A DNA stretch of 64,000 nucleotides from Coemansia sp. RSA 487 (Eukaryota; Kickxellomycota; Kickxellomycetes; Kickxellales; Kickxellaceae). The notes under the pieces were generated by a model. The model saw nothing but the letters and a program-made list of their open reading frames with translations. It had not been told where the DNA came from and searched no databases. This document shows, piece by piece, positions 28,624-38,827 of the stretch. The stretch covers positions 46,663 to 110,662 of the forward strand of contig JANBRJ010000054.1 of NCBI GenBank assembly GCA_027577595.1, in the 5' to 3' direction. How positions within the stretch are numbered: position 1 is the stretch's first letter; each line of letters opens with the position of its first letter. Both the position numbers and the translations under genes were made by a program.

Positions 28624-29940
28624 ATGCCGTCTACTGGTGAAGCGCAGGTGCAAATTCGGCTTGTTGCAAAGCAGCCGGAGCACGCAGTGCCCGATGCACC
28701 TATTGTGGTCCCACAGCAGCTGCAGAGATATGGACTTTCAGAGATTGTTAACCATCTCCTGGGCACAGAGACACCGGTGCCGTTTGACTTTCTTGTAGAT
28801 GGGCAGTTTCTGCGCGAGTCGATTGCAAGCTATCTAAAGACAAAGAATCTGTCAGCAGAAAACATACTCACGCTAGAGTATGTGGAATCAATGCTTCCAC
28901 CGACAGAAATAGCGTCATACAGCCATGACGACTGGATTAGCTCTGTAGCGGCATCGTCCGCCAGTCGGTTTGTAGTTGGATCGTATGACAGCGTGATACG
29001 GGTTTGGAATGCACAAGGCGAGTGCGAGAACGAGCTGCGTGCACATCAGTCCGCGGTAAAGAGCGTAACAGCCACGAGGGACTCGGGCAGAAAAGGAAAG
29101 ATCGAGTTTATTTCTGGATCGCAGGACCAGACAGCCATTGCCTGGGGCTTAAAGGAGAAGGAGCTGCGGCCGCTGTACATTGCGCGCGGCCATACGGGGA
29201 GCATCGAAGCGGTGGCGATCAATCCATCAAAGACCCATTTTGTGACCGGGTCGACGGACGCGACAATCAGGTTCTGGAGCCTGGCAGTGCCAAAGCAGTC
29301 AGAAGCGGATCAGATTGCTTCTGGAGAGGCCGAGCCGTCGTCAAAGAAGCAAAAGAAGGCGAATGTCAACATTAAAACCAAGGCTGCGATCGGAACGCTG
29401 AGCGGACATGTGGGCCCTGTGACAGGCGTATGCTTTAACGGTGACCAGGAATCGCAGATCTTCTCTGGTGGCTGGGACCACTCGATGCGCACGTGGGATG
29501 TAGCATCTGGCGTTAATCTGACTACGAGCCTGTGCGACAAGGTCGTGCTGGATGTGGCGTACTCGACGCAGTCGCGGCTGGTTGCCACCGGGCATGCGGA
29601 CCGCGCTCTCAGGCTGTGGGACCCACGCTCTCAGGACAGCACAGTGGTCAAGCTGCGTCTGAGCAGTCACAGGGGCTTTGTCACGGGCGTTGCCTGGGCG
29701 CCAAGTTCTGCATACATGTTGGCATCGGCCTCGCACGACAGCACCGTCAAGGTGTGGGACATTCGCAGCCGCACGCCGCTGTACACGGTGCATGCGACAA
29801 ATGACGAAGACAAGGGCAAGAAGCTTCTGGCGCTTGACTGGCACAAGTCGCGGTTGCTTGCAGGCGGTGAAGGCAAGTCCCTTCGAATCCACGCCTTTAG
29901 CGACCACAACGAGAGCACAGCATCTGGCCCAAATGAGTAG
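28624..29940 (+). CDS. YTM1: YTM1/WDR12 ribosome-biogenesis WD40 protein
   Basis: A 438-residue subunit of the PeBoW/Nop7 complex (with Nop7 and Erb1) needed for maturation of the 60S pre-ribosome in the nucleolus. The N-terminal ~90 residues are an NLE/ubiquitin-like domain (VQIRLVAKQPEH, VPQQLQRYGLSEIVNHLLG, PFDFLVDGQFLR.S), which in Ytm1 contacts the Rea1 MIDAS domain. Seven WD repeats follow (HDDWISSVAAS, AHQSAVKSVTA, GHTGSIEAVAIN, GHVGPVTGVCF, then SHRGFVTGVAWAP). A basic insertion (SSKKQKKANVNIKTKAAIG) sits between repeats 3 and 4. It is single-exon with good length agreement. Confidence 0.92.
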   Translation: MPSTGEAQVQIRLVAKQPEHAVPDAPIVVPQQLQRYGLSEIVNHLLGTETPVPFDFLVDGQFLRESIASYLKTKNLSAENILTLEYVESMLPPTEIASYSHDDWISSVAASSASRFVVGSYDSVIRVWNAQGECENELRAHQSAVKSVTATRDSGRKGKIEFISGSQDQTAIAWGLKEKELRPLYIARGHTGSIEAVAINPSKTHFVTGSTDATIRFWSLAVPKQSEADQIASGEAEPSSKKQKKANVNIKTKAAIGTLSGHVGPVTGVCFNGDQESQIFSGGWDHSMRTWDVASGVNLTTSLCDKVVLDVAYSTQSRLVATGHADRALRLWDPRSQDSTVVKLRLSSHRGFVTGVAWAPSSAYMLASASHDSTVKVWDIRSRTPLYTVHATNDEDKGKKLLALDWHKSRLLAGGEGKSLRIHAFSDHNESTASGPNE

Positions 29941-31210
29941 AGGAGGGAAGGAAGGAAGGAGGGTTGGCCGACCACAGGCGCTGGCTTTGGCGGGGGAGGC
30001 CCATGCCTTTTCAGCATTTGATTTTGGGTGTTTGAAATAAATATTCAGTGCATGCAGGAGACACGACTGCACAGTCTTTTGAAGAAACTGAGGAAGGAGG
30101 GCCTTTGGGGTTCTCTGTACGCACAGCCATCTTCGTTGTCGTCTTCTTCTGGATGCGCCACAAATGGCCGTGATGCCTCCTTGCAAATCAGCTTGTTTGA
30201 AGAGCCAAGCTGGCGAACTGGCAGGAGGGCAAAGCGGTGAGTTGCGCTGCACTGTGCCTATCTCTTGTACTGGACGGAGGGAGGGCGATCAGTCTGGAAG
30301 TGGACTGCCTTATGTGCTGCAGGATGTTCATCTCGGACTGCTTGCAAGCTGTCCAGATTGCCACTTTGAGAGATCATCCCTCTTGCTGGTTTGGCTCAAC
30401 GGCAGCTCCGCCTCAGACTTGAGGTGGGGGAAGAAGCAGCCAGCTCAACACTGGCACAAGTTCAAAACAAGCTTTGGTCTGAAAATATCCATTTTGCGTG
30501 GTTTGAAATCGTGCCAATTGTTGCTCTGATAGCAACAAAAACAATAGCGTTGAAATTGCAACAACTGGTGCCAGCCTCAAGCGCCTTTTCCCCCCTCCCT
30601 TCTACACCTACACAACCCCCTACTTTCTCGTCTTCTTTCTCTCTCTTTCTCATCTAGATACCAAAACTTTCACTTTCTTGCCTTTTCTGCCCAGCTTACT
30701 TTATATTTTTTAGTGGTCATATCTGGCTCCGTGGTTTTCCTGCGAATAAAGCAACACCCACAGACTTTTCCTCTTTCACTGTTGCCTGGCCTTGTGTTCT
30801 GTCTGTCTATTGGGCGAGAACAGTGACATAAAAAGTAACAAACGCAGCAACAAAGAGAGCGAAAGAAGCCAAGCCAAGCCAAGCAAAGCAAAGCAAAGCA
30901 ATTGCAGAAAATAAAATAAAGACACCACAAATACTAAAGGAAAGCGTGGGTGCAGTTTGGTTCTTCTTTGCCTTCCTCCAATGCTTTATTTTCCTTCTTA
31001 CTTTTCCAGGTCTCCATTTTCCTTCTAGATCAGCATTTATAAGTTTTGCACATTGTGCTTAATTCGCGTGCCCGGCGGCTGCGCTATCGCTTCTACTCTA
31101 CCCACATTCACACACACTCCACTTGGCCTCTGTCGTCTTTTCTGCTCGCCAAAGACACTATATCACATAGAACCCAAGTCTATTCGCTTTGTAATTTCCC
31201 CTAGCTAAAG
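29941..31210. other. Intergenic spacer with a coding-like minus-strand segment
   Basis: This is 1.27 kb between YTM1 and casein kinase 1. It begins with a GGAA-rich stretch and the YTM1 3' end (AATAAA at 30037). Between 30052 and 30378 the minus strand has one frame from an ATG (MISQSGNLDSLQAVRDEHP) that is open except for a single in-frame TAG, ending near SFFKRLCSRVSCMH. It is GC-rich like coding DNA but unrecognised. From 30600 on the DNA is CT-rich, as expected of a highly expressed gene's promoter and leader. Confidence 0.4.
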
Positions 31211-33811
31211 ATGCAGCAAGCCGTTAACCACGACAAGTACCGCATGCCCGAAAAAAGGATGGTTGTTCGCCAAAACAAGGCCCCTCACACGAGCCCCAGC
31301 ATCGTCGGTGTCCACTACCGCGTCGGCAAGAAAATCGGCGAGGGCAGCTTTGGCATCATCTATCAAGGTAAGTGGTGTGCCATATGTAGCAGAGTTCGTC
31401 ATTTGCACGGCGTACACAACGTTGCATGAGGCTGCTGCAAAGACAACAGCCAAGGATTGCATAGCACTAAAATAACCCAAAAAGCTATTGTGTGTTTGGC
31501 TTTCTTGTGTCAAGTAGGCACCAACCTGATTACAAACAAGTCCGTGGCTATCAAGTTTGTAAGTATCCTCCTTTATCCTTTTGCTTCTCTGTTTGCGGAT
31601 TTCTGCGGTTTAATCTGCTTTCCTACCGAAAATATTGTGAAGAAAGCTTGTGGCGTCTTCTTTGCGCCAAATAAAGGATATATTGCCTGCTGCAGGCAAA
31701 ACCTGCCTGGGTAGGCCTATAGAAGGCGGCCACATTTTCGCATGCTATTTATTTATTTGCCATTGGCTTTTATCCAGCCCAATCTATGCCAGTCGTGTCC
31801 CCCTTCCTCGACCCAGCATCAAAGGAGAGAGAGCAGCGTGCTTTGGTTGGCGCTGGCCTCCCCGCTCGTTGCCTTTCCCCGCCTGCCTACATACACACTC
31901 TCTTCTCTGAATGCAATGTGCTGGGCAAGACAAGAGCAGTGCCAGCGCCATGTGGACGCTTTCCTTTACCTTTAATCATCCTTGAGCAAAAGAGCTGTAT
32001 ACGCCCAAGTCTTGCCAAGCAGCTATTTAGAGGGAGTTCGTGCCTGGCGCTTTCGTCGCCTTGTCTGATATTTGGTAGCGGAATTGCGTTTCATTTCTGC
32101 AGGGCAGAGTGTTTCCATGCAGAAAACGCCCTGTCCATTACACGCACGAGATGATGTACCTTCCCGGGCCTTGGAAATGAGGGGTGTCTGGTCCACTTGC
32201 ACGGGAGCTGTGTTGGGAGCAGGGGCAGCAGGGCAAACAGCTCTTCCCCTTTTGGATCTTTGCCATTTTTGCACGTTTGTTTGGGCTACATTGTTGTTGT
32301 TTTCGCTATCTGCTTGTTTTGATGGTGGTGGTGATGTTGTTGTTTGCTGAGCAGGAGTCTCTTGTTCTACTGCCGCTTTCATCTATTTATACACTTGCAA
32401 ATGACCTGCACTTAAGCCTCTTTTCTCCCCCCGTCGTTTATTCCTCACTATTTAGCATGCTTCCTTGTTCCATCAGCACAGGATTCTAGTACTCAATTTC
32501 ATGCATGTCGCTGTTTACTTTTGTCACGTAAAAGCACTTCTGTTGCTTCCGCTGCTACTGGGGTGGTTATTTGTTTTGTTTGCTCTGTAGGAAATGCGGA
32601 AGAGCGAAGCGCCGCAGCTACGAGATGAATACCGAAGCTACAAGATCCTTGCCGGCGAAGAAGGCATACCCGAGGCCTACTATTTTGGACAGGAGGGACT
32701 GCATAATGTGTTGTGCATAGATCTCCTTGGTCCCAGCCTTGAGGATCTGTTTGATCTCTGCAGAAGGCGCTTCTCTGTAAAGACTGTTGCGATGCTGGCC
32801 AAGAACATGCTACGGCGTATACAGATCGTGCATGAGCACAACCTCATCTACCGTGACATCAAGCCCGATAACTTCCTCATGGGATATCCAAACACAAAGA
32901 CGGAAAATATGGTCTACATGGTCGACTTTGGCATGGCGAAGCAGTACCGTGATCCCAGAACACAGCAGCATATCCCATACAGAGAGCGGAAGAGTCTCAG
33001 CGGCACTGCACGCTACATGAGCATCAACACGCATCTTGGCCGCGAGCAGTCTCGGCGCGACGATCTTGAGGCGCTGGGCCATGTGTTTATGTACTTTTTG
33101 CGCGGCAGCCTTCCGTGGCAAGGGCTCAAAGCGGCTACAAACAAGCAGAAATACGAAAAGATTGGCGAACGCAAGCAGCAGGTCGGTGTTCGCGAGCTGT
33201 GCGAGGGCTTCCCACAGGAGTTTGCTATTTATTTGTCAACTGTGCGGAAGTATGCGTTTGAGGAGGCGCCAGACTACGACTACCTGCGCGGCCTGTTTGA
33301 CAAGGCGCTGGCCAACATGGGCGAGACCGACGACAACATGTACGACTGGAGGCTACTGAACAACGGCCGCGGATACGACACAAGCGCATCCACGATTTCC
33401 CCTGCCGCTCGCCACGGCGGAGCCCAGCACGGACGGGTTTCAGGAGCATACAATGCTGAGAACCAGAACCACATCTCGAACCAGGCGCTGCGTAGCTACG
33501 ACAACGTTGCGCACAGGCAGTCGACGCCAAATTTGGACAACTCTGCTGCAAACACCCCTGGAAAGCACTCGCGCGAGCATCTCAGCCCCGCAGACGCAAA
33601 GGCACACGACCATGTGGCCAGCCCTTTGTCGCCCAACGCTGGAGACAGGCAGCAGGCTACCAAAGCAAATGGTCTGACGCACCACTCAACCGATGCTGCA
33701 AACGTCGCTGTAAACGGACGCCATAATGGAAACGCGCGCGCGCACGAAAAGCAGGGTCTGATGTTCAAGATCAAATCGGCATTTGGGTGCTGTTCATCTA
33801 GCAGTGTCTAG
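31211..33811 (+). CDS. Casein kinase 1, YCK/gamma type, three exons
   Basis: Serine/threonine kinase, read as join(31211..31367, 31518..31558, 32591..33811), 472 residues. Exon 1 ends at the glycine loop [11 protein letters not shown]. The 41-nt exon 2 encodes [14 protein letters not shown] with the ATP-binding lysine. Exon 3 begins [14 protein letters not shown]. Introns are GTAAGT...TAG (150 nt, phase 1) and GTAAGT...TAG (1032 nt, phase 0), and all joins restore the CK1 sequence. The catalytic loop is [12 protein letters not shown] with [11 protein letters not shown], and [25 protein letters not shown] is CK1-specific. The C-terminal tail ends [10 protein letters not shown] near-terminal cysteine pair is the palmitoylation site that anchors Yck1/Yck2 kinases to the plasma membrane, so this is probably the Yck1/2 orthologue. 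Confidence 0.93.
31559..32590 (+). other. Long second intron of casein kinase 1
   Basis: 1032 nt, with canonical GTAAGT and TGTAG ends, against 40-510 nt for the other introns in the window. It has GC-rich patches and short open frames on both strands with no recognisable protein. It could house regulatory sequence or a structured RNA; none was recognised. Confidence 0.85.
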
Positions 33812-34522
33812 CGACATGGAAATGTTGGTGTTTCTTCGTCCAACACTTTTTTCTGTTTTTTTTTGGCTTCTGGCTCCTTTCCTTTCGTATATGTATGTGT
33901 GCTATGTGCTCCAGCCTTTTCTTTTCACTCATCCCTTCTCCCTTTTTACCCTCTAGCTTCCCCTTCCGTTCAGCACACGCCAGTTGGCTTTTCTCATATA
34001 CTCTGATAATCTGATACTGTGGAATTGGCCTGTTTAACGACGTATACCACTCTTTTTACCCTTTCCTTCTCTCCGCTTACTCTCTATTCAAACCCTGGTA
34101 CTGGATGACACATACAGAAAATGCAATATAAAAACTAGCCTTGTTTGTTACTCTTTTTTCTCTGTTCTCTTACATTTTTACTCTTTTCTTCTGAATACTT
34201 TAGCTCAACAGATGGTATCCGTTTGTACTATTCTTTTAACTGACAAGCAAATAGTTTCAAAAGGTGTTGGTTTTAAAGCTGTCGTGGATATTGATATTCA
34301 AAAAAAAAGTTATGAATAGAGCATGCACATGACCCATCCCTTAAAGCACTTGAGCGCAGTGAATCGATCTTGAGAGAAAAAGAAATAATACCTTCCAGAA
34401 ACAATTATTTTTTGATACATAGGCGTACTCTTTTTTTATTTATTTCTGCAATCATACTATATTCTTTTTCTAGCGAGCGACGCTCTGAACAACAACTAAT
34501 CGAGAAAGACGGGTGTAAAAAC
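33812..34522. other. 3' UTR and promoter spacer
   Basis: Strongly pyrimidine-rich after the casein kinase stop, then AT-rich up to the CBC2 start. No gene or repeat family recognised. Confidence 0.5.
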
Positions 34523-35056
34523 ATGGTTTCCGCAACAGAGATTGACAACAGTTTGTTAAGCGACACATTTACGATCGTGCCCAGGCTTGACATGCCATCG
34601 ACATACAAGGACCACCAGTACCAGGGATCTGCGGGGCAGTGGAATGAAGAGCTTACAAAGTCAAGCACGCTCTACGTCGGAAACCTCTCGTTTTACACGA
34701 CTGAGGAGCAAATATACGAGGTTTTCTCAAAGGCTGGAGAAATCAAACGCATAATCATGGGGCTATCGCGCGCCGCTAAAACACCGTGTGGGTTCTGCTT
34801 TGTGGAATACTATACGCACGAGGACGCATTGAATTGCATGAAGTACGTGAACGGTACCAAGCTCGACGATCGCATTGTACGCACTGATTTGGATCCAGGA
34901 TTCAGAGAAGGAAGGCAATTTGGACGCGGTCGGTCTGGCGGACAAGTTCGCGATGAGTACCGGCAAGAGTACGATGAGGGTCGCGGCGGTTGGGGGCACA
35001 TGCGGTCAAAGCAGGAAGACGGTGGGAATGCTCAGCAACAGGAAGAGGACTTTTGA
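34523..35056 (+). CDS. CBC2: Nuclear cap-binding complex subunit CBP20
   Basis: The small subunit of the nuclear cap-binding complex, which binds the m7G cap of Pol II transcripts together with CBP80. The protein has 177 residues. One RRM spans ~52-130, with RNP2 LYVGNLSF and RNP1 GFCFVEYY. The family-specific flanks are present: an N-terminal [20 protein letters not shown] containing cap-stacking tyrosines, and a C-terminal [33 protein letters not shown]. The ATG at 34523 is chosen because the family N-terminus begins just after it; the frame is open further upstream but that DNA is T-rich leader. Confidence 0.93.
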   Translation: MVSATEIDNSLLSDTFTIVPRLDMPSTYKDHQYQGSAGQWNEELTKSSTLYVGNLSFYTTEEQIYEVFSKAGEIKRIIMGLSRAAKTPCGFCFVEYYTHEDALNCMKYVNGTKLDDRIVRTDLDPGFREGRQFGRGRSGGQVRDEYRQEYDEGRGGWGHMRSKQEDGGNAQQQEEDF

Positions 35057-36222
35057 GTTGTACAGAAATTGTTCTTGGTGGACTCTTGCTCTGCCGCTTC
35101 TCTGGTGTGGTGTTTGTTGTAGCGCTACGCATTTAGTAGGCCTTGCCATTACTTACATTTTCTGTTTCTCAATTCTTTTATAAAACCGTTGCATGTCTCG
35201 AAAAAGGCAAGATAAAAGGTTCTGAATGACGTAGCTAGCGGGCAAAGCTGGCTACATTCCTATAAAAATATATGTTTATCCAATAGCCTGTTTATCATAT
35301 AAGGCCTTAAATAGCGCTCTGAGGTTTATCTAAATTCGGATAGCTTGTTTTTCCTTGACTTTCCAAAATGCACTTGCCTTGGTATAGAAAATGCAAGATT
35401 AAAGACATCAACAACTATCTACATTAAACTACACTACACACTATACATTGCTAATAAAGCTAGAACTGACAGCACGCCAACGAAATGTGACTTTCACATA
35501 AATGGATTTCTTTCAGCATACTAATCAGTAATTGCGTCATAATTTGGTCAGTTTCTTAGAGTGTTCTGACTTGTAGGGTATTTGCATTTCTTTTCCTTTT
35601 GCATCTCTAGTGCATCACCTCTACGTTGGAGGAATGGTAACATCGTTGTAGAGGCTGCTGCTCTTTCAGAAATTGTCCACATCGTAATTTTGCTGATACC
35701 ATTGGCTTTTCTTTGTGTAGCAGCTATTGTCAAGTATTTCTTTTATAGAAGGGAATTGGTAGTGCGTGGATCGTTCAACACGTAATGCGGCAGAGTACTT
35801 AAATGGCCCTCTTTCGTTGGGTTTCTATAAAGACAATCCGTTATAGATGTAGACTTCTAAATGGACAAGGCTTATCCAGGCTTTGGCCTTTTTAATCCCT
35901 TTCTTTCATTCCATCCCCACTCTCTTTCAGATTGCGCAAGAGACGTAGTGGGGATTCAAGCCATTCCGCTCTCGCTATGCGTCCTGCACTATGCCAAGGA
36001 TTCTTTATTCTTTTTCTTCTTGACCCGTCGCTTGGTATCGCTATTTTTATCGTTCTATACATATTTTCATAAATTATTTATTATTGCGGGAGCATATTGC
36101 TGCTTCTTGCCAATCCAAAGGCTGACATCCAGAAGGGAAAATTAGCGCAAATAAAACACAATTTCAAAAGTTAATAGCAAAAGAAAAAGAACGTATTTTT
36201 GAACTCCAGCTGTGGTGGAGCA
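35057..36222. other. Spacer with one possible small membrane-protein ORF
   Basis: AT-rich spacer. A 67-codon plus-strand frame (35582-35785) encodes a hydrophobic segment (IVILLIPLAFLCVAAIVKYFFYRRE). It lies downstream of a branchpoint-like TACTAAT (35520) and an acceptor-like CTCTAG (35605-35610), so it could be the last exon of a tiny membrane protein. No first exon or family was recognised, so it is not called. Confidence 0.35.
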
Positions 36223-37206
36223 ATGAATTCGCACCACACAACAGGCTACTCACCATCAAGCAGGATGTCAAGATACAACCCACCACCGTCCTTCAACTCC
36301 GCCCCAGCCCAAATGGCATACCCACACAGCAATGCATACAACCAAACCGCTAGCACAGGCTACCACCACTCGCACCATGCGCCCTCACACAGCGCATACA
36401 CTGCCCATGGCGGCGCTCCGCACCACGGCCCCGCATCTCACAACACACAGCACTATGGAGGCATGCCGCACGGTGCTGTCCCGCCACACAACGGTGCCTC
36501 GTATCATGGCGCTCATAGCATAGGGCATGCGCCGCACCATGGCGGTCCGCGTCCTAGCATATATGGCGCTGGAAGCCAGCACGTGCACGGAAACGGCGCG
36601 CGCCCAAAAAGAAGCAAGTATGGAATATCCAGTCTTTTTGTGCCTGCTGATTGGAATCTTGATTCGTCAAAGGCTGGATTTGCGAATTTTCTGGCTCGCA
36701 TATTCACCAATATTGACTACCAGTACAATTCAATGGACCATCTGCCTATGCATGGGATTGGTAGCGTGATGGGTCATCCGGGAGGGCTTGGAAGCCACTA
36801 TGCACCCAGTGCTTCTCACCACAGCCTTCATCCAGCCGCAGCGCATGCCGTCAGTGTTGTAAGTGACCCGCACGGGATGTTTTCGCTTGGCAATATGGCT
36901 CGGATGGGTATGAGCCGTGGACACGCGCGCTTCAGCAGCAAATCCATACCTACAATATGCCCTCGCTGCAAAAAACGCATCATGACGCTGGTGAAGCGCC
37001 GCCCTGATGGCGTCAATATAACTGCCACTGCTGCAGCAGTGATTTGTGGTTTGCTATTCAAGGTACCAAAGGCCCTGCTGCCATTGACGCTTCTGCCGCT
37101 ACAGATGACGTCTTTGCAACCATGTATCCACTACTGTCCCGCGTGCAACTACAAGATGGGTAAAAATGTTCGGGTGTACATACCGGTTGATGATATCTAT
37201 GACTAA
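36223..37206 (+). CDS. LITAF-like zinc-ribbon protein with His/Pro-rich N-terminus
   Basis: 327 residues, starting at MNSHHTTGYSP; the upstream in-frame start would be TTG. The first ~130 residues are rich in His, Ser, Pro and Tyr. Next comes SSLFVPADWN, a block shared with the gene at 38111. The C-terminus has the LITAF layout: CPRC (C246, C249), a hydrophobic ~30-residue segment (ITATAAAVICGLLFKVPKALLPLTLLPL), then CPAC (C305, C308) followed by MGK. In LITAF proteins the two CxxC pairs bind one zinc and the hydrophobic stretch inserts as a monotopic anchor into late-endosomal membranes. That role is inferred here. It is one of two paralogues in direct orientation. Confidence 0.65.
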   Translation: MNSHHTTGYSPSSRMSRYNPPPSFNSAPAQMAYPHSNAYNQTASTGYHHSHHAPSHSAYTAHGGAPHHGPASHNTQHYGGMPHGAVPPHNGASYHGAHSIGHAPHHGGPRPSIYGAGSQHVHGNGARPKRSKYGISSLFVPADWNLDSSKAGFANFLARIFTNIDYQYNSMDHLPMHGIGSVMGHPGGLGSHYAPSASHHSLHPAAAHAVSVVSDPHGMFSLGNMARMGMSRGHARFSSKSIPTICPRCKKRIMTLVKRRPDGVNITATAAAVICGLLFKVPKALLPLTLLPLQMTSLQPCIHYCPACNYKMGKNVRVYIPVDDIYD

Positions 37207-38110
37207 GCAGAGAAATTAAGAACGCCTGTGCATCGATGTCATGTCTGCCAAGAGGCTCTTATTTAAGCACATTTATATTGCGAAATCATGTACAGATGTA
37301 GATGTGTGTGGATTTGGCAACACGCTAGCATCGGAGCCCACTATAAAAATATGCGTTATAAACAAAAATAACAGCACTGGACGTGCCATTTTGCATATAC
37401 AAGCACGCATTAGAAGAGAAAATATCTGCTCTGACAAATCACGCTGACCACTTCAAACAACGTATCCATATCTGTAATGCATACCCCCCTAGCCAGGGGT
37501 ATGTTTTTGTTGCAGAAAATCACAAGTAAAGCAGGATACGTGTGATTTGGTAGGGGATGGATGGTGGCAAAGATGATCCTTGATATGCCCATATCCTCCC
37601 AACAAAATTATAAAGATGTTTGCCATTTATACACGTCTACCGAGGATTGGCATGTAAGAGGGGTTGTCCATTTCAGCTAAAAAGGAAATACAAAAGGAGA
37701 GTTTGTAAAATATAGGCTTTACACTTCCATTTCTCTATTATATTTCCTCTACAAACATATAAAGAGCTGAATCCGAATTGAATACTAAAAAAAGGTGAAA
37801 TGCCTGTGATAGTTGTTTGATGTTGCCACTTAAATCATCACTAATCGTCATCAATTCTATTTTTGCTACTACTGCGTGATTGCGGTTTCTGGTTTGCAGC
37901 GGAGCTACAATCTTGCTTACCCACTTTTCAATTTTTGGCTTCTTATTTAACATCGCTCCCTTTACTTTGTTCTTGCTTTTCTTTTTCTATTTTTCAAAAA
38001 TTGATTTATCTTATATAGACCTATACTTTTCTCCTTTCTAATATAATAGTATTTGAATACGTACCCACAACCACGGACCCGCGCCAGGGTAAAGTACGTT
38101 TATTGCACAG
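37207..38110. other. Spacer between the two LITAF-like paralogues
   Basis: 900 bp of AT-rich DNA carrying the promoter of the second paralogue. One clear hairpin is listed separately. No other gene is seen. Confidence 0.5.
37480..37503. repeat. Perfect 8-bp inverted repeat (hairpin)
   Basis: CATACCCC at 37480-37487 and GGGGTATG at 37496-37503 flank an 8-base loop (CCTAGCCA). It lies about 270 bp downstream of the first LITAF-like gene. Function unknown; it could be a 3'-end structure or a protein site. Confidence 0.7.
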
Positions 38111-38827
38111 ATGTTACAAGAAATGTTAAAGTCCAGCGCGTTCGTCCCTGCCGACTGGAAAATCGGGAAAGGTGGCGGTGGTGTTATCAATCTTATATCA
38201 GGAATCGTCAAACAAGTTGATCACCAGATTGTGGAGGAAGACAACTCTCCAATTTTCCACAAAAGAAAGTACCGTAGCTCTAGTCGCAGAGAACGCAGAG
38301 AACCTAGAGAATATTCTGGCAACAGAAACCAGCGGAGCCATGCAAACCGTAGCTTAAACGGCGGGTACAGTGACAACAAGAAAGCTCCCAGAGCTGCCGC
38401 CCCATCGATGTCGAGCGTCAGCATAATCGACGATAAACATTCCATATTTACAAAGCAGATGTTGAACCGTGGAATACTCTTGCGTGGCTCGCATGCACGG
38501 ATTACCGACGATTCCGTTATGGCTAAGTGTCCGCGCTGCCGAAACAAGGTAATGACGGTTGTTATGAGGAAGATTAGCGCCAAGAATATTGCTGCTACCG
38601 CCACCGTCACAGTGGTGGGAATCATGGCAAATGCATTTGCGACCCTCGTGCCGCTGGCTCTGGCTGCCCTTGACTTAAGTCCACTCAAGAATAAGATACA
38701 CTACTGCGCCTACTGCAACTACGAGTTTGGGAAACATGTCACAGTCTCTATTCCCAAACCATCTAACAGCCAGCTCAATAGCGAGCTAAACGCCTCATAC
38801 TCTACAAGATACGGAAAGCACTACTAG
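38111..38827 (+). CDS. LITAF-like zinc-ribbon protein, second paralogue
   Basis: 238 residues from MLQEMLKSSAFVPADWKIG. It shares FVPADW and the following ~25 residues (VDHQI versus IDYQYN) with its upstream neighbour, and the same C-terminal arrangement: CPRC (C140, C143), a hydrophobic stretch (IAATATVTVVGIMANAFATLVPLALAAL), CAYC (C199, C202) and GKHV. It lacks the histidine-rich N-terminus and instead has a basic RRERREPREYSGNRN linker. The pair probably arose by local duplication followed by divergence of the N-terminal halves. A short upstream exon is possible, because a CACAG precedes the ATG. Confidence 0.62.
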   Translation: MLQEMLKSSAFVPADWKIGKGGGGVINLISGIVKQVDHQIVEEDNSPIFHKRKYRSSSRRERREPREYSGNRNQRSHANRSLNGGYSDNKKAPRAAAPSMSSVSIIDDKHSIFTKQMLNRGILLRGSHARITDDSVMAKCPRCRNKVMTVVMRKISAKNIAATATVTVVGIMANAFATLVPLALAALDLSPLKNKIHYCAYCNYEFGKHVTVSIPKPSNSQLNSELNASYSTRYGKHY

